From the NCBI GenBank assembly GCA_900772845.1, contig CAAGSD010000006.1, forward strand, positions 18,240 through 82,239: a stretch of DNA of 64,000 bases, in the 5' to 3' direction. The position numbers were made by a program, and so were the translations under genes. Below, in pieces: positions 9,076-17,097 of this stretch. The notes under the pieces were generated by a model that was not told the DNA's origin, ran no database searches, and saw nothing but the letters and a program-made list of their open reading frames with translations. The stretch comes from Lachnospiraceae bacterium. GTDB lineage: Bacteria; Bacillota; Clostridia; Lachnospirales; Lachnospiraceae. How positions within the stretch are numbered: the stretch's first letter is position 1; every line of letters begins with the position of its first letter.

Positions 9076-9984
9076 TTAGTTAGATGAGTTCCGCTGCCAG
9101 CGTCCGGAAGCACCGCAGGGTAGTATCAGACCACTCTCAGTGACGGGGAGACCGATCTCCCCGGCTTCCACATGACCGCCAAACTTTTTCGTCAGGGTGG
9201 AATTCATCATATAGGACAGCACGGCGGGCTGCAATCCTGTGGTGTAGGAATTGATCAGGAAGAACAGCGCATCATCAGACAAAAGCTGTGCGGTCAGTCC
9301 CACAAAATCCCAGATATTGTCTTCTATTTTCCAGATCTCCCCCTTGGGGCCTCTGCCGTAGGAAGGAGGATCCATGATGATGCCGTCGTATTTATTGCCG
9401 CGGCGGATCTCACGCTCCACGAACTTCATACAGTCATCCACCAGCCAGCGGATGGGCGCATCCGCAAGCCCACTGGCGGCAGCATTCTCTTTTGCCCAGC
9501 CGACCATACCCTTGGAAGCATCCACATGGGTCACAGCAGCTCCCGCAGCTGCGGCGGATACCGTGGCACCGCCGGTGTAGGCGAAGAGGTTCAGCACCTT
9601 TACAGGTCTGTCTGCCTCATGGATCAGGGTGGAGAACCAGTCCCAGTTCACCGCCTGCTCCGGGAACAGACCGGTATGCTTGAAGCTGAAGGGCTTCAGA
9701 TGGAAGGTCAGAGGATCAGCCTTGCCGGGAGCTTCCTTCTGGAAAGGCAGAGTGTAATGGATCGCCCATTCATCCGGCAAATGGAAAAATTCCCATTCGC
9801 CTCCGCCCTTGGCACTCCTGTGGTAATGGCCGTTTTTCTGTTTCCAGCCCTTATGATCGTGAGGCGTCTTCCAGATGACCTGGGGATCCGGACGGACGAG
9901 AATATAATCTCCCCAACGCTCTAACTTTTCTCCGCTGGACGTATCCAGCACTTCGTAATCTTTCCAATGATCTGCAATCCACAT
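9076..9984 (-). CDS. Class I SAM-dependent rRNA methyltransferase-like protein
   Basis: A 302-residue methyltransferase. The Rossmann motif I is LNLFAYTGGATVSAA (about residues 129-143), the acidic post-I residue follows in VTHVDASKGMV, and motif IV is IMDPPSYGRG (about 204-213). This DPPSY form is typical of the RlmI/RlmK-type rRNA cytosine methyltransferases. No PUA domain is evident at the N-terminus, so the exact target base is not assigned. AAAGG about 10 nt upstream supports the ATG at 9984. It is transcribed alone and opposite to its neighbours. Confidence 0.75.
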   Translation of the reverse strand: MWIADHWKDYEVLDTSSGEKLERWGDYILVRPDPQVIWKTPHDHKGWKQKNGHYHRSAKGGGEWEFFHLPDEWAIHYTLPFQKEAPGKADPLTFHLKPFSFKHTGLFPEQAVNWDWFSTLIHEADRPVKVLNLFAYTGGATVSAAAAGAAVTHVDASKGMVGWAKENAAASGLADAPIRWLVDDCMKFVEREIRRGNKYDGIIMDPPSYGRGPKGEIWKIEDNIWDFVGLTAQLLSDDALFFLINSYTTGLQPAVLSYMMNSTLTKKFGGHVEAGEIGLPVTESGLILPCGASGRWQRNSSN

Positions 9985-10211
9985 ATATAAAACCTTTCTG
10001 TTGTCTATTCGAATATGTTATTATATAGCATATAATAGAAGCATTTATTTTTCAAGATTTACTTGAATAAGACCGGCAGATTCACGGAATCTGCGGAAGG
10101 GATAGCAAAAAATAAAAACGTAAAAAACGTTGATAACTTATAAAAATGGTGATACACTACTCATATATAGAAATAAAAACGAAAAATCTGTTTATAAATT
10201 TGGAGGAAGAT

Positions 10212-11366
10212 ATGAAACTTCTTAGTATCACAGCGGAAGGCTTACCATTATTCAAAGAAAACCTTGATTTATCTTTTTATGCACAACAGAGAGTTGCCGA
10301 AGAACAGAAGAAAATTTTATATCCTTTATTTTCCAATGTTTATATGAATGCTGCAACCGGTTTTATAGGTATCAATGCATCCGGAAAGACATCTGTCTTA
10401 AAGGTCATTTTACTTGCTTTAAATATCATCAATAATGAACCGATCAATCACATAGAGACAAAAGAGATATTGGGGGATGCAAAAGAGGTTAAATTGAACA
10501 TGTATTTCTATTCCGGAAAGACCAAAGAGATCTGTCGTTTGGAAACAATTATTACATCCCAAAAGAGTAAGTCAGAAGGAATCAGTTATAGTATCGTTTC
10601 GGAGTTTTTGTGGACAAAAGGGATAGATGAAGTGACTACCCGGAAAGCAATGCTTAATTTCGAAGGAAGAAAGCCGATCATGATCAGAAGTAATCATGAG
10701 GATTTTTTGCCGGACGATGTGAGCATTATGATTGCGCGAAATAAAAAGACGAAGGAATATGTACGCATTGTAAATCTTCTGAAATATACAAATGAAAATA
10801 TTCTTCCGTTTTCGGAAGATATTCCGACAGAGGTCATTACATTTCTGGATCCAACGATTGAGAGCTTGCATTTTGACAAAAATGATAACAAAACATTGAT
10901 CCATTTAAAATTTAAAGGTGAAGACGAAATCCTTCTTAATAATCCGGTGGAACTGAATAACTATCTGTCATCAGGTACAATAAAGGGAATGATTACTTTT
11001 ACACTGGCACAGGAGGTATTACAAAGTGGTGGATATCTTGTTATTGATGAAGTAGAGAATCATTTTAATAAAGAAATTGTAACCACATTGATGCGGTTCT
11101 TTATGGACAATAAGTTGAATAAAAATGGTGGAACCCTCATTTTTTCTACGCATTATCCGGAATTACTTGATGAGTATGACCGTAATGACAGCATATTTAT
11201 TACCAGAAACCGTAATGGGATTACGGTGGAGAACCTATCAAATATACTGACAAGAAATGATATTAAGAAAAGTGATGCGTACCAGAGCGGCTTCCTTGAG
11301 GGGACGACTCCGACATATGAGGCTTATATGCAACTAAAGAAGGGCATTGCCTCAACAATCGTGTAG
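10212..11366 (+). CDS. AAA family ATPase of the OLD/ABC-like type (defence-module type)
   Basis: A 384-residue SMC/ABC-like AAA ATPase. Walker A is FIGINASGKTSVLK (about residues 52-65), the signature-like region is NNYLSSGTIKG (about 255), Walker B is YLVIDEVENHF (about 277-287), and the H-loop is LIFSTHYPEL (about 310). Start at ATG 10212 is supported by GGAGG (10202-10206), rather than the in-frame ATG at 10146. The region is visibly richer in A and T than flanking genes, which suggests transfer. ATPases of this form pair with a TOPRIM-type nuclease in OLD-like and PARIS-like systems. The gene immediately downstream here begins like such a partner but is broken, so the system is probably inactive. 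The role is inference. Confidence 0.75.
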   Translation: MKLLSITAEGLPLFKENLDLSFYAQQRVAEEQKKILYPLFSNVYMNAATGFIGINASGKTSVLKVILLALNIINNEPINHIETKEILGDAKEVKLNMYFYSGKTKEICRLETIITSQKSKSEGISYSIVSEFLWTKGIDEVTTRKAMLNFEGRKPIMIRSNHEDFLPDDVSIMIARNKKTKEYVRIVNLLKYTNENILPFSEDIPTEVITFLDPTIESLHFDKNDNKTLIHLKFKGEDEILLNNPVELNNYLSSGTIKGMITFTLAQEVLQSGGYLVIDEVENHFNKEIVTTLMRFFMDNKLNKNGGTLIFSTHYPELLDEYDRNDSIFITRNRNGITVENLSNILTRNDIKKSDAYQSGFLEGTTPTYEAYMQLKKGIASTIV

Positions 11367-11374
11367 GAGGTGCC

Positions 11375-11718
11375 ATGGAATTAGCAAAATATAAGGCATG
11401 TATTTGTGAGGGTGCGGCTGAAAATGCCATTATAGATATACTTCTGGATCATAGGACGTCATTAATGTAGTGACCGCTCCGGAAATAGAGATGTTGATCA
11501 TCTTTAGTGAGGATAAGTACAAGGAATTTAAGAAATCAGGGAAAAAGCCCAGTGACTTCTGCAAAGAAAATTTAAGGATGACGGAAGTAAAGTCATATGA
11601 TTTTGTAAGGAACTATTTTCGTGATCCAGAGGTCCTCGTAGATGCAATAAAAAAACATCATGCAATGTCGAAAGTACCAAAAGGAGAATACTCATTGCTG
11701 GACTTGCTACGACAGTAA
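11375..11718 (+). pseudogene. Remnant of the ATPase's partner gene (TOPRIM-like start), internally deleted
   Basis: AGGAGG 8 bases upstream starts a 31-residue frame at ATG 11375 (MELAKYKACICEGAAENAII), whose CEGxxE resembles the first acidic motif of TOPRIM/RloB-like nucleases. It stops at 11468. From 11461 a second frame reads INVVTAPEIEMLIIF and continues to 11718, but has a stop just upstream (11452) and no own ribosome binding site. The simplest reading is an intact gene of about 150-200 codons that lost its middle, fusing the ends out of frame near 11450-11460. The 82-residue GTG frame starting at 11470 is therefore probably not a real gene. Family name is tentative. Confidence 0.65.
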
Positions 11719-11725
11719 TATACAG

Positions 11726-11758
11726 AAAGAACGCACCGATCATACCGGTGCGTTCTTT
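11726..11758. terminator. Convergent bidirectional terminator
   Basis: Perfect 13-bp stem AAAGAACGCACCG / CGGTGCGTTCTTT with a 7-nt loop. It has T-rich flanks in both directions and sits between the broken partner gene and the convergent MerR gene. Confidence 0.85.
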
Positions 11759-11763
11759 TGTCG

Positions 11764-12543
11764 TTACAGCTTTATGGGAACGGCTATCTGTGTAATATAG
11801 TCCCCGGTATTTTCTCCCCGGCTTGGCGGACCTTCGAGATAAATTGAGCGGAACGGTCCCGTCATGCAGACATGATTTTCTTCCACGTACTTTGCCAGGG
11901 CGTGAAATGCCTTGGAAATCTCATCATAAGCGCCACGGAAATAAATACACAGTGCAGGCGTTTCCGCAAATTCCATCCGCTCAGGCCCTGTGAAGCTGCT
12001 CTCCATAGGGATACAGCACATCAGATCAAGTGTATCGGAATCCTGCGACAGCCGCATGGTAAACATCCGCGCAACCATAGACATCATCCCGGTTCTCGCA
12101 GCAGCAATATAGGTTTCACGCAGACGATCCGAAGCATCGGCAATATCCCGGCATTGATACCGGCGGGCGTAACACACCTGCTGTGGAAGCGTCGTGCTGC
12201 GAACGGTCAGATCCCCATACCTGGCGGCACGCACCTGCAGCAGCTGAATATTGCGGTCAAGTGCCGCCCGCAGATCCATCAGCCTTTGCAGATGGGCATC
12301 TATATTATCCGTACAGTAATAATAGTCCGCAATTTCATTCAGGGAGAGTCCCAGCGTCTGCAGGGACTTGATGGAACGTATCTGCGTCATATTATCTGCG
12401 GTATAGTAACGATATCTGGTGTTCTCATCCTTCACGGCGGGAGTCAGCAGCCCCTTTTCTTCATAGACCAGAATTGTTTTTCTGGTCACACCGAGTATTT
12501 TTGCTATTTCACCGATCTGAAACAGATTTTCATCTTTTTGCAT
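11764..12543 (-). CDS. MerR-family regulator with GyrI-like effector domain
   Basis: A 259-residue MerR-type activator. Residues about 8-75 form the MerR winged helix (IGEIAKILGVTRKTILVYEEKGLLTP, then YRYYTADN). A coiled-coil dimer helix covers about 80-115, and the C-terminal 140 residues resemble the BmrR/GyrI effector-binding domain, usually used for hydrophobic drugs or dyes. CGGAG 12 bases before the ATG supports the start. Its own promoter and a MerR-type dyad lie immediately upstream. The natural target of that dyad is to its right, where the next gene is a large surface protein. Confidence 0.8.
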   Translation of the reverse strand: MQKDENLFQIGEIAKILGVTRKTILVYEEKGLLTPAVKDENTRYRYYTADNMTQIRSIKSLQTLGLSLNEIADYYYCTDNIDAHLQRLMDLRAALDRNIQLLQVRAARYGDLTVRSTTLPQQVCYARRYQCRDIADASDRLRETYIAAARTGMMSMVARMFTMRLSQDSDTLDLMCCIPMESSFTGPERMEFAETPALCIYFRGAYDEISKAFHALAKYVEENHVCMTGPFRSIYLEGPPSRGENTGDYITQIAVPIKL

Positions 12544-12574
12544 CGTACTTTTCTCCGTTTTTTGTCGAAACTGT

Positions 12575-12605
12575 TTGACTCGTCCCCTAGGGGACGATGT
12601 ACCAT
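12575..12605 (+). promoter_or_regulatory. MerR-type promoter with spacer dyad, facing right
   Basis: TTGACT at 12575-12580 and TACCAT at 12600-12605 are separated by 19 nt, the overlong spacer typical of MerR-activated promoters. The spacer holds the perfect 16-bp palindrome CGTCCCCTAGGGGACG (12581-12596). The regulator gene is divergent and adjacent, so it is the obvious binder. Transcription would run towards the surface protein gene at 12866. Confidence 0.65.
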
Positions 12606-12865
12606 TAATATAGCAGAATGTAAACAGACTGACAAGATAAAAAAGCCGGTCTGTCTATCAGCGTATCTGTCAATGCCGGTGCAAAGTCTGCCATCAAGCC
12701 CGGAAAAAGTGCCACCTTATGTGTGGAAAGGTCGATTCACGACAAAATCGGGTCGATTCATGCAAAAAATAGTTTTTTGAGGTAAAAAACAGTTACACTG
12801 TGTATAAAGAATGGATTTATGATATACGGAATAACAGGCGTAAGGCGCCAACCAAGGAGGAACTT
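12606..12865. other. Leader region before the surface protein gene
   Basis: No convincing gene. It contains a near-direct repeat GTCGATTCA at about 12731 and 12751, and the ribosome binding site AAGGAGG (12854-12860). An apparent open frame across it (12641-12780) has no ribosome binding site and may be a remnant or chance. Confidence 0.4.
12607..12635 (-). promoter_or_regulatory. Promoter of the MerR regulator gene
   Basis: On the minus strand, TTGTCA (12635-12630), a 17-nt spacer and TATATT (12612-12607). Start of transcription would fall at about 12600, next to the MerR dyad, which would allow autorepression. Confidence 0.55.
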
Positions 12866-15800
12866 ATGAAGAAACGAGTATTGAGTTTGTGCATGGCATT
12901 TGTTCTCAGCTTTTCCATGATGCCCATGACGGCATTTGCGGAAGGAACAGATGCAGTGACGGAACAGCAGGAGACACAGGGCAGTGAACTTCCTGGGACT
13001 GTGGACACCACGGACGGCTCCGCCACCGTTGAAGACATCAGCGGCGGCAATGCTGGCACAAAGGATGCAGAGGTGGAAGCAGTACAGGCCCTCATCGATG
13101 CTCTGCCGGAGGAAGTAACCGCAGATAATGCGGACGGACTCCAGGCACAGCTGATGGCGATTGAAGAGGCTCTGGCAGCACTGGACGCAGCGCAGACTGC
13201 CAGACTGAATATGACCCGTCTGGAGAATGTTTATGCTGCTCTGAACGTGGCGGTGGCGGCACAGGATGCGCATGATCACACTAACATGGGACTGACAGAG
13301 TGGACTGCACAGGATTCTCTGCCTGAGAATGCTAGTAGCTATTATCTGGCTTGTGATGTGACGTTGACTACGACATGGCATCCCAAGAACAATACGATCC
13401 TTTGCCTCAACGGGCATAGCATCACAATGAAAGCTGACGGTGATGTCATTATTGTTGATACAGGCGTGACTTTTACACTGTACAACTGCAATTTAAAACA
13501 AAATGGCATCACCCACGGTACGAAGAGTGAAGACACTAAATACACCGGTCACGGTGTGAACGTAAAGGGTAAATTTAATATGAACGGCGGAGCCATCTTT
13601 GGCAATATCGCAGAATACGGTGGCGGCGTGTATGTGGACGGTGGCACATTCAACATGCTTGGTAAAAGCTTCATTGACGGCAACAATGCCAAGTCATCAG
13701 GTGGCGGTGTGTATGTGACCAACAACGGCACATTCATTATGAATCAAGGTTGTATTGGTGGTGGAGTCCAAAGTGAAGACGGCCATAACCAAGTCCTTTA
13801 CAAAAGCACTGAAAACACAGCTGTTAATGGTGGCGACGTGTATGTGCATAATGGCACATTTACCATGAGCGGCGGCGAAATCAGGAATAATACGGTTACC
13901 CAAAATGGCAGCGGTGTATTCGTAGATAGCCAAGGCACGTTTACCATGGCTGGCGGCGAAATCTGTAACGGTAATGGTGCCCAAAATGGTGGCGGTGTGT
14001 ATGTTAATGGCACATTTACCATGACCGGCGGTACAATCTCTAACAATATGGCTGCTCAAAATGGCGGTGGTGTATTCGTAAATAACAACAGTAGTTTTAG
14101 CATGACCGGTGGTAAAATTGAAGGAAATACTGCAGAATGCGGTGGCGGTGTATATTATCCTTCTGACAGCAGCCAAGCCACCTTCAAGCTGTCTGGTGGA
14201 TCGGTCATCAACTCCAATAAAAAAACAGATGGTACGGCAAACAACGTTTATGTGTTCACCAACAATCCTATTCAGCTCACCGGTGCGTTGACCGACAGTG
14301 CATATATCAGTGTGAGTCCGGAGAAACTGCCTGAGAACACCGATGATCATTCTGTGAAAGTCGCAACGGGCAATGCTCAGGACGTGGCAGCAGCCGTGGC
14401 ACACTTTGCTGTTGACGGAGGAGCAGTCAGCGGCTACAAGATCGGCAGTGCTATAGAGGATTCTGGCGCTTATATCACAGTGGAGAAACTTGCATCCCAC
14501 CAGCACCCTGTTTGTGGTGATGTAAACTGTAGCGAACACGGTGAGAGCGTGGAGTGGACGGCGATCAGTACGGAAGCCGAGCTGAGAAATGCTAAAGCTG
14601 GTACTGCGGAAGCACCTAAATACTACTATCTGCTTAATGATGTCGAGTTGACAAATAATCTTAATACTGGTTGGGTATGGACTCCGAATAAGAATATGGT
14701 GCTGTGTTTGAATGGACACAGTATTAAAATGATGGCTGGAAGTATTGCCATGAAGGTCAATAACAACTTTACTCTCTGCGATTGTAGAGGTACCGGAAAG
14801 GTTATGCATGGAAGGGGATACAAAAATGCGTTGAGGGATGGCAATGCTGTAGTGGTGAGCGCAAATAGTACCTTCACTATGTATGGCGGCATCATCACTG
14901 ACAACATCTTTGGTGGACCGTATAAGGGTGGCGCTGTGTATGTGCAATCAAAAGCTGTCTTCAACATGCACGGTGGCAAAATTACCGGTAATCAGGCGGA
15001 CACAAATGCCAAGGGCGCCGGTGTGTATGTCGCCGGAACATTCAACATGACCGGTGGTGAAATTACTAACAATACGGCTTCCTGGACAAGGCAAAAAGAA
15101 ACTGATACACCTGAAATGGTTCAGGGTGGCGGTGTATACGTCTCTAAAACCGGCAAGGTTAATGTCTCCGGCGATGCAAAGATCTATGACAACTGGTCGC
15201 AGCTCGTAGAAAAAAGTGGTACAATTGTCGGTCAAAAGTCTGCTGACAATGTTTATTTGACGACAGATGCTGATGGGAACCCGGTGAAAATCACCGTTGC
15301 CGGTGCACTGAACGGTGCAAAGATTCAAGTGACCACTGAGGCAGCAATCGCCGCAGGCACATATGCCGTCATTGCCGAGGGCACAGAAAACTATGCACTG
15401 ACAGGGAATGACCTGAACGCTTTCTCAAGCGACGACACTGGCAATACCTATGATAAGAAACTGAAGAAAAACAGCATTATCTTTAGCAACGGCGAAATAC
15501 ATGAGCATGGCATCTGTGGCAAGGAAAGCTGCAGCGAGGATGGTCATAGCGATATAGTATGGAAAGGTATCACGAAGCTTGATGATATTCAGGGAGACGG
15601 CAATTATTATCTGCTGAATTCTGTGGAGCTTGATGGTTATTGGGAGTGCACAAAAAAAGTAAAACTCTGTCTGAACGGATGCACCATCACTGGTGTAAGA
15701 GGATTTCAGGTCATCCAGGTCCTAAAAGGAGGATCCCTTGAGATCACCGACTGTAAGGAAGAAGTCGGCAAGATCACTCACAAATCCAACGAATCCGGTC

Positions 15801-16933
15801 GGGGTATATATGTTAATGAGAGCAGTCTTACTTTGTGGAACGGTTCTATCACCGGAAATAAGGACGTAAAAAATGGCGGTGGTGTGAATGTGGAAAGCGG
15901 TGGTGTGTTTACTATGAACGGTGGCTCCATTACCGGAAATACAAGTACAGCTGCTGAAAGCAACAATGGTAAAGGTGGCGGTGGCGTGTATGTAGCAAAA
16001 GACTGTGTGTTTACTATGAACAGCGGTTCCATCACCGGAAATACAAGTGCAGCCGAAGGCGGTGGCGTGTATGTAGCAAACGGCGGTACGTTTACCATGA
16101 ATGGCGGTACCATCACCGGGAACAATACTACTACCTCCGATAAGGAAAGATGGGCCGGCGGTGTGTATGTGGGTACAAGCGGCGTCTTTACTGTGTCCGG
16201 CAAGGTGCAGATTACAGATAACTGGAAGAATGGCAAGCTCGAAAATGGGGTGTATGTGCGGGACGAAAACAGCACGAAAGGTAACGTATACCTACCCGGA
16301 AGTGCTGTGGGAAAACGTGCGACCATCACCATTGGAACAGCAGGATTGACGCAGGAAGCCCGAATTGGCGTGAGCAAAAGCACGGTTAATCTTCCCACAG
16401 TAGGCAACAATGTCCAAATTGTAGCCGGAGCGAAGAACAGCCAACTGGATTACACCCAAATATTCCAGCTGGACGTGGACAATCCAAGCTATACTGTAAT
16501 CTGCGACGAGGATAACAGTCTGGCCATCTACAACCACCAGCACCAGTGGACATACACGGCGGGTGCAGACGGACAGACCATTCATGCTGTATGCAATGTA
16601 ACCGGTTGTCCCAAGAAGGAAGGCGGCTCGGTGACTATAAAAGCGCCTGAGCATGTAGTCTACGGCGATGGTAAAGCTGCAGCTGCAACGTTAAATGTGG
16701 TTGAGTGGCAGGCAGCTGCTGTAACTGTGGACGATATTGAATATCAACAGGATGGTAAGCCCCTCGCCAGTGCACCCACCAATACCGGTACTTATTGTGC
16801 TTTGATTACGATAGGGAATGCAACAGCCAGTGTAACCTACACTATTAATAGTATAGTAAGGAAGTTACAGAACCAATCATTGAGGTTGCGGATGCCGGAA
16901 CATATGATGGTAACCCCAAGACCCCGTCTGTAA
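12866..16933 (+). CDS. Giant surface protein, N-terminal part (signal peptide and beta-helix modules), truncated by frameshift
   Basis: As written, 1355 residues. A signal peptide covers residues 1 to about 25 (MKKRVLSLCMAFVLSF ... AFA). Three large modules follow, each opening with a cap that contains LCLNGHSI or LCLNGCTI (about residues 180, 615 and 935) and continuing with right-handed beta-helix repeats of the form GGGVYV-x-GTFTMxGGxIxxN (about 231-435, 668-761 and 975-1105), as in polymorphic adhesins. The frame ends prematurely: after TINS (16841-16852) it reads IVRKLQNQ and stops at 16933. The correct continuation is in another frame. AAGGAGG lies 5 nt before ATG 12866. Adhesion to host or community surfaces is the likely role, by analogy only. 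Confidence 0.8.
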   Translation: MKKRVLSLCMAFVLSFSMMPMTAFAEGTDAVTEQQETQGSELPGTVDTTDGSATVEDISGGNAGTKDAEVEAVQALIDALPEEVTADNADGLQAQLMAIEEALAALDAAQTARLNMTRLENVYAALNVAVAAQDAHDHTNMGLTEWTAQDSLPENASSYYLACDVTLTTTWHPKNNTILCLNGHSITMKADGDVIIVDTGVTFTLYNCNLKQNGITHGTKSEDTKYTGHGVNVKGKFNMNGGAIFGNIAEYGGGVYVDGGTFNMLGKSFIDGNNAKSSGGGVYVTNNGTFIMNQGCIGGGVQSEDGHNQVLYKSTENTAVNGGDVYVHNGTFTMSGGEIRNNTVTQNGSGVFVDSQGTFTMAGGEICNGNGAQNGGGVYVNGTFTMTGGTISNNMAAQNGGGVFVNNNSSFSMTGGKIEGNTAECGGGVYYPSDSSQATFKLSGGSVINSNKKTDGTANNVYVFTNNPIQLTGALTDSAYISVSPEKLPENTDDHSVKVATGNAQDVAAAVAHFAVDGGAVSGYKIGSAIEDSGAYITVEKLASHQHPVCGDVNCSEHGESVEWTAISTEAELRNAKAGTAEAPKYYYLLNDVELTNNLNTGWVWTPNKNMVLCLNGHSIKMMAGSIAMKVNNNFTLCDCRGTGKVMHGRGYKNALRDGNAVVVSANSTFTMYGGIITDNIFGGPYKGGAVYVQSKAVFNMHGGKITGNQADTNAKGAGVYVAGTFNMTGGEITNNTASWTRQKETDTPEMVQGGGVYVSKTGKVNVSGDAKIYDNWSQLVEKSGTIVGQKSADNVYLTTDADGNPVKITVAGALNGAKIQVTTEAAIAAGTYAVIAEGTENYALTGNDLNAFSSDDTGNTYDKKLKKNSIIFSNGEIHEHGICGKESCSEDGHSDIVWKGITKLDDIQGDGNYYLLNSVELDGYWECTKKVKLCLNGCTITGVRGFQVIQVLKGGSLEITDCKEEVGKITHKSNESGRGIYVNESSLTLWNGSITGNKDVKNGGGVNVESGGVFTMNGGSITGNTSTAAESNNGKGGGGVYVAKDCVFTMNSGSITGNTSAAEGGGVYVANGGTFTMNGGTITGNNTTTSDKERWAGGVYVGTSGVFTVSGKVQITDNWKNGKLENGVYVRDENSTKGNVYLPGSAVGKRATITIGTAGLTQEARIGVSKSTVNLPTVGNNVQIVAGAKNSQLDYTQIFQLDVDNPSYTVICDEDNSLAIYNHQHQWTYTAGADGQTIHAVCNVTGCPKKEGGSVTIKAPEHVVYGDGKAAAATLNVVEWQAAAVTVDDIEYQQDGKPLASAPTNTGTYCALITIGNATASVTYTINSIVRKLQNQSLRLRMPEHMMVTPRPRL
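16848..16857 (+). repeat. 5-bp tandem duplication (ATAGT x2) that breaks the surface protein frame
   Basis: ATAGT at 16848-16852 is directly repeated at 16853-16857. Removing one copy joins TINS to KEVTEPIIEVADAGTYDG, which runs without a stop into the downstream open frame ending at 20538. The restored protein would be 2555 residues. Confidence 0.85.
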
Positions 16934-17097
16934 CTGTAAAGGTCGGAGAAACGCAGATTCCTTCTGCCGAGTATGAGGTTTCTTATGAGAATAACACTAA
17001 TGCCGGTACCGCTACCGTAACAATTACGGATGCAGCCGGTGGCAATTATAGTGTCACCGGAAGAACAACATTTACCATCGGTCAGGCCACCATTACC

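Noticed and set aside
11470..11718. Independent 82-residue gene
   Set aside because: Starts in the middle of a conserved-looking INVVTAPE segment, lacks a ribosome binding site and fits as the end of a deleted gene.
13697..14947. Long minus-strand frames opposite the surface protein
   Set aside because: They mirror the regular beta-helix codons on the plus strand, have no start signals and match no family.
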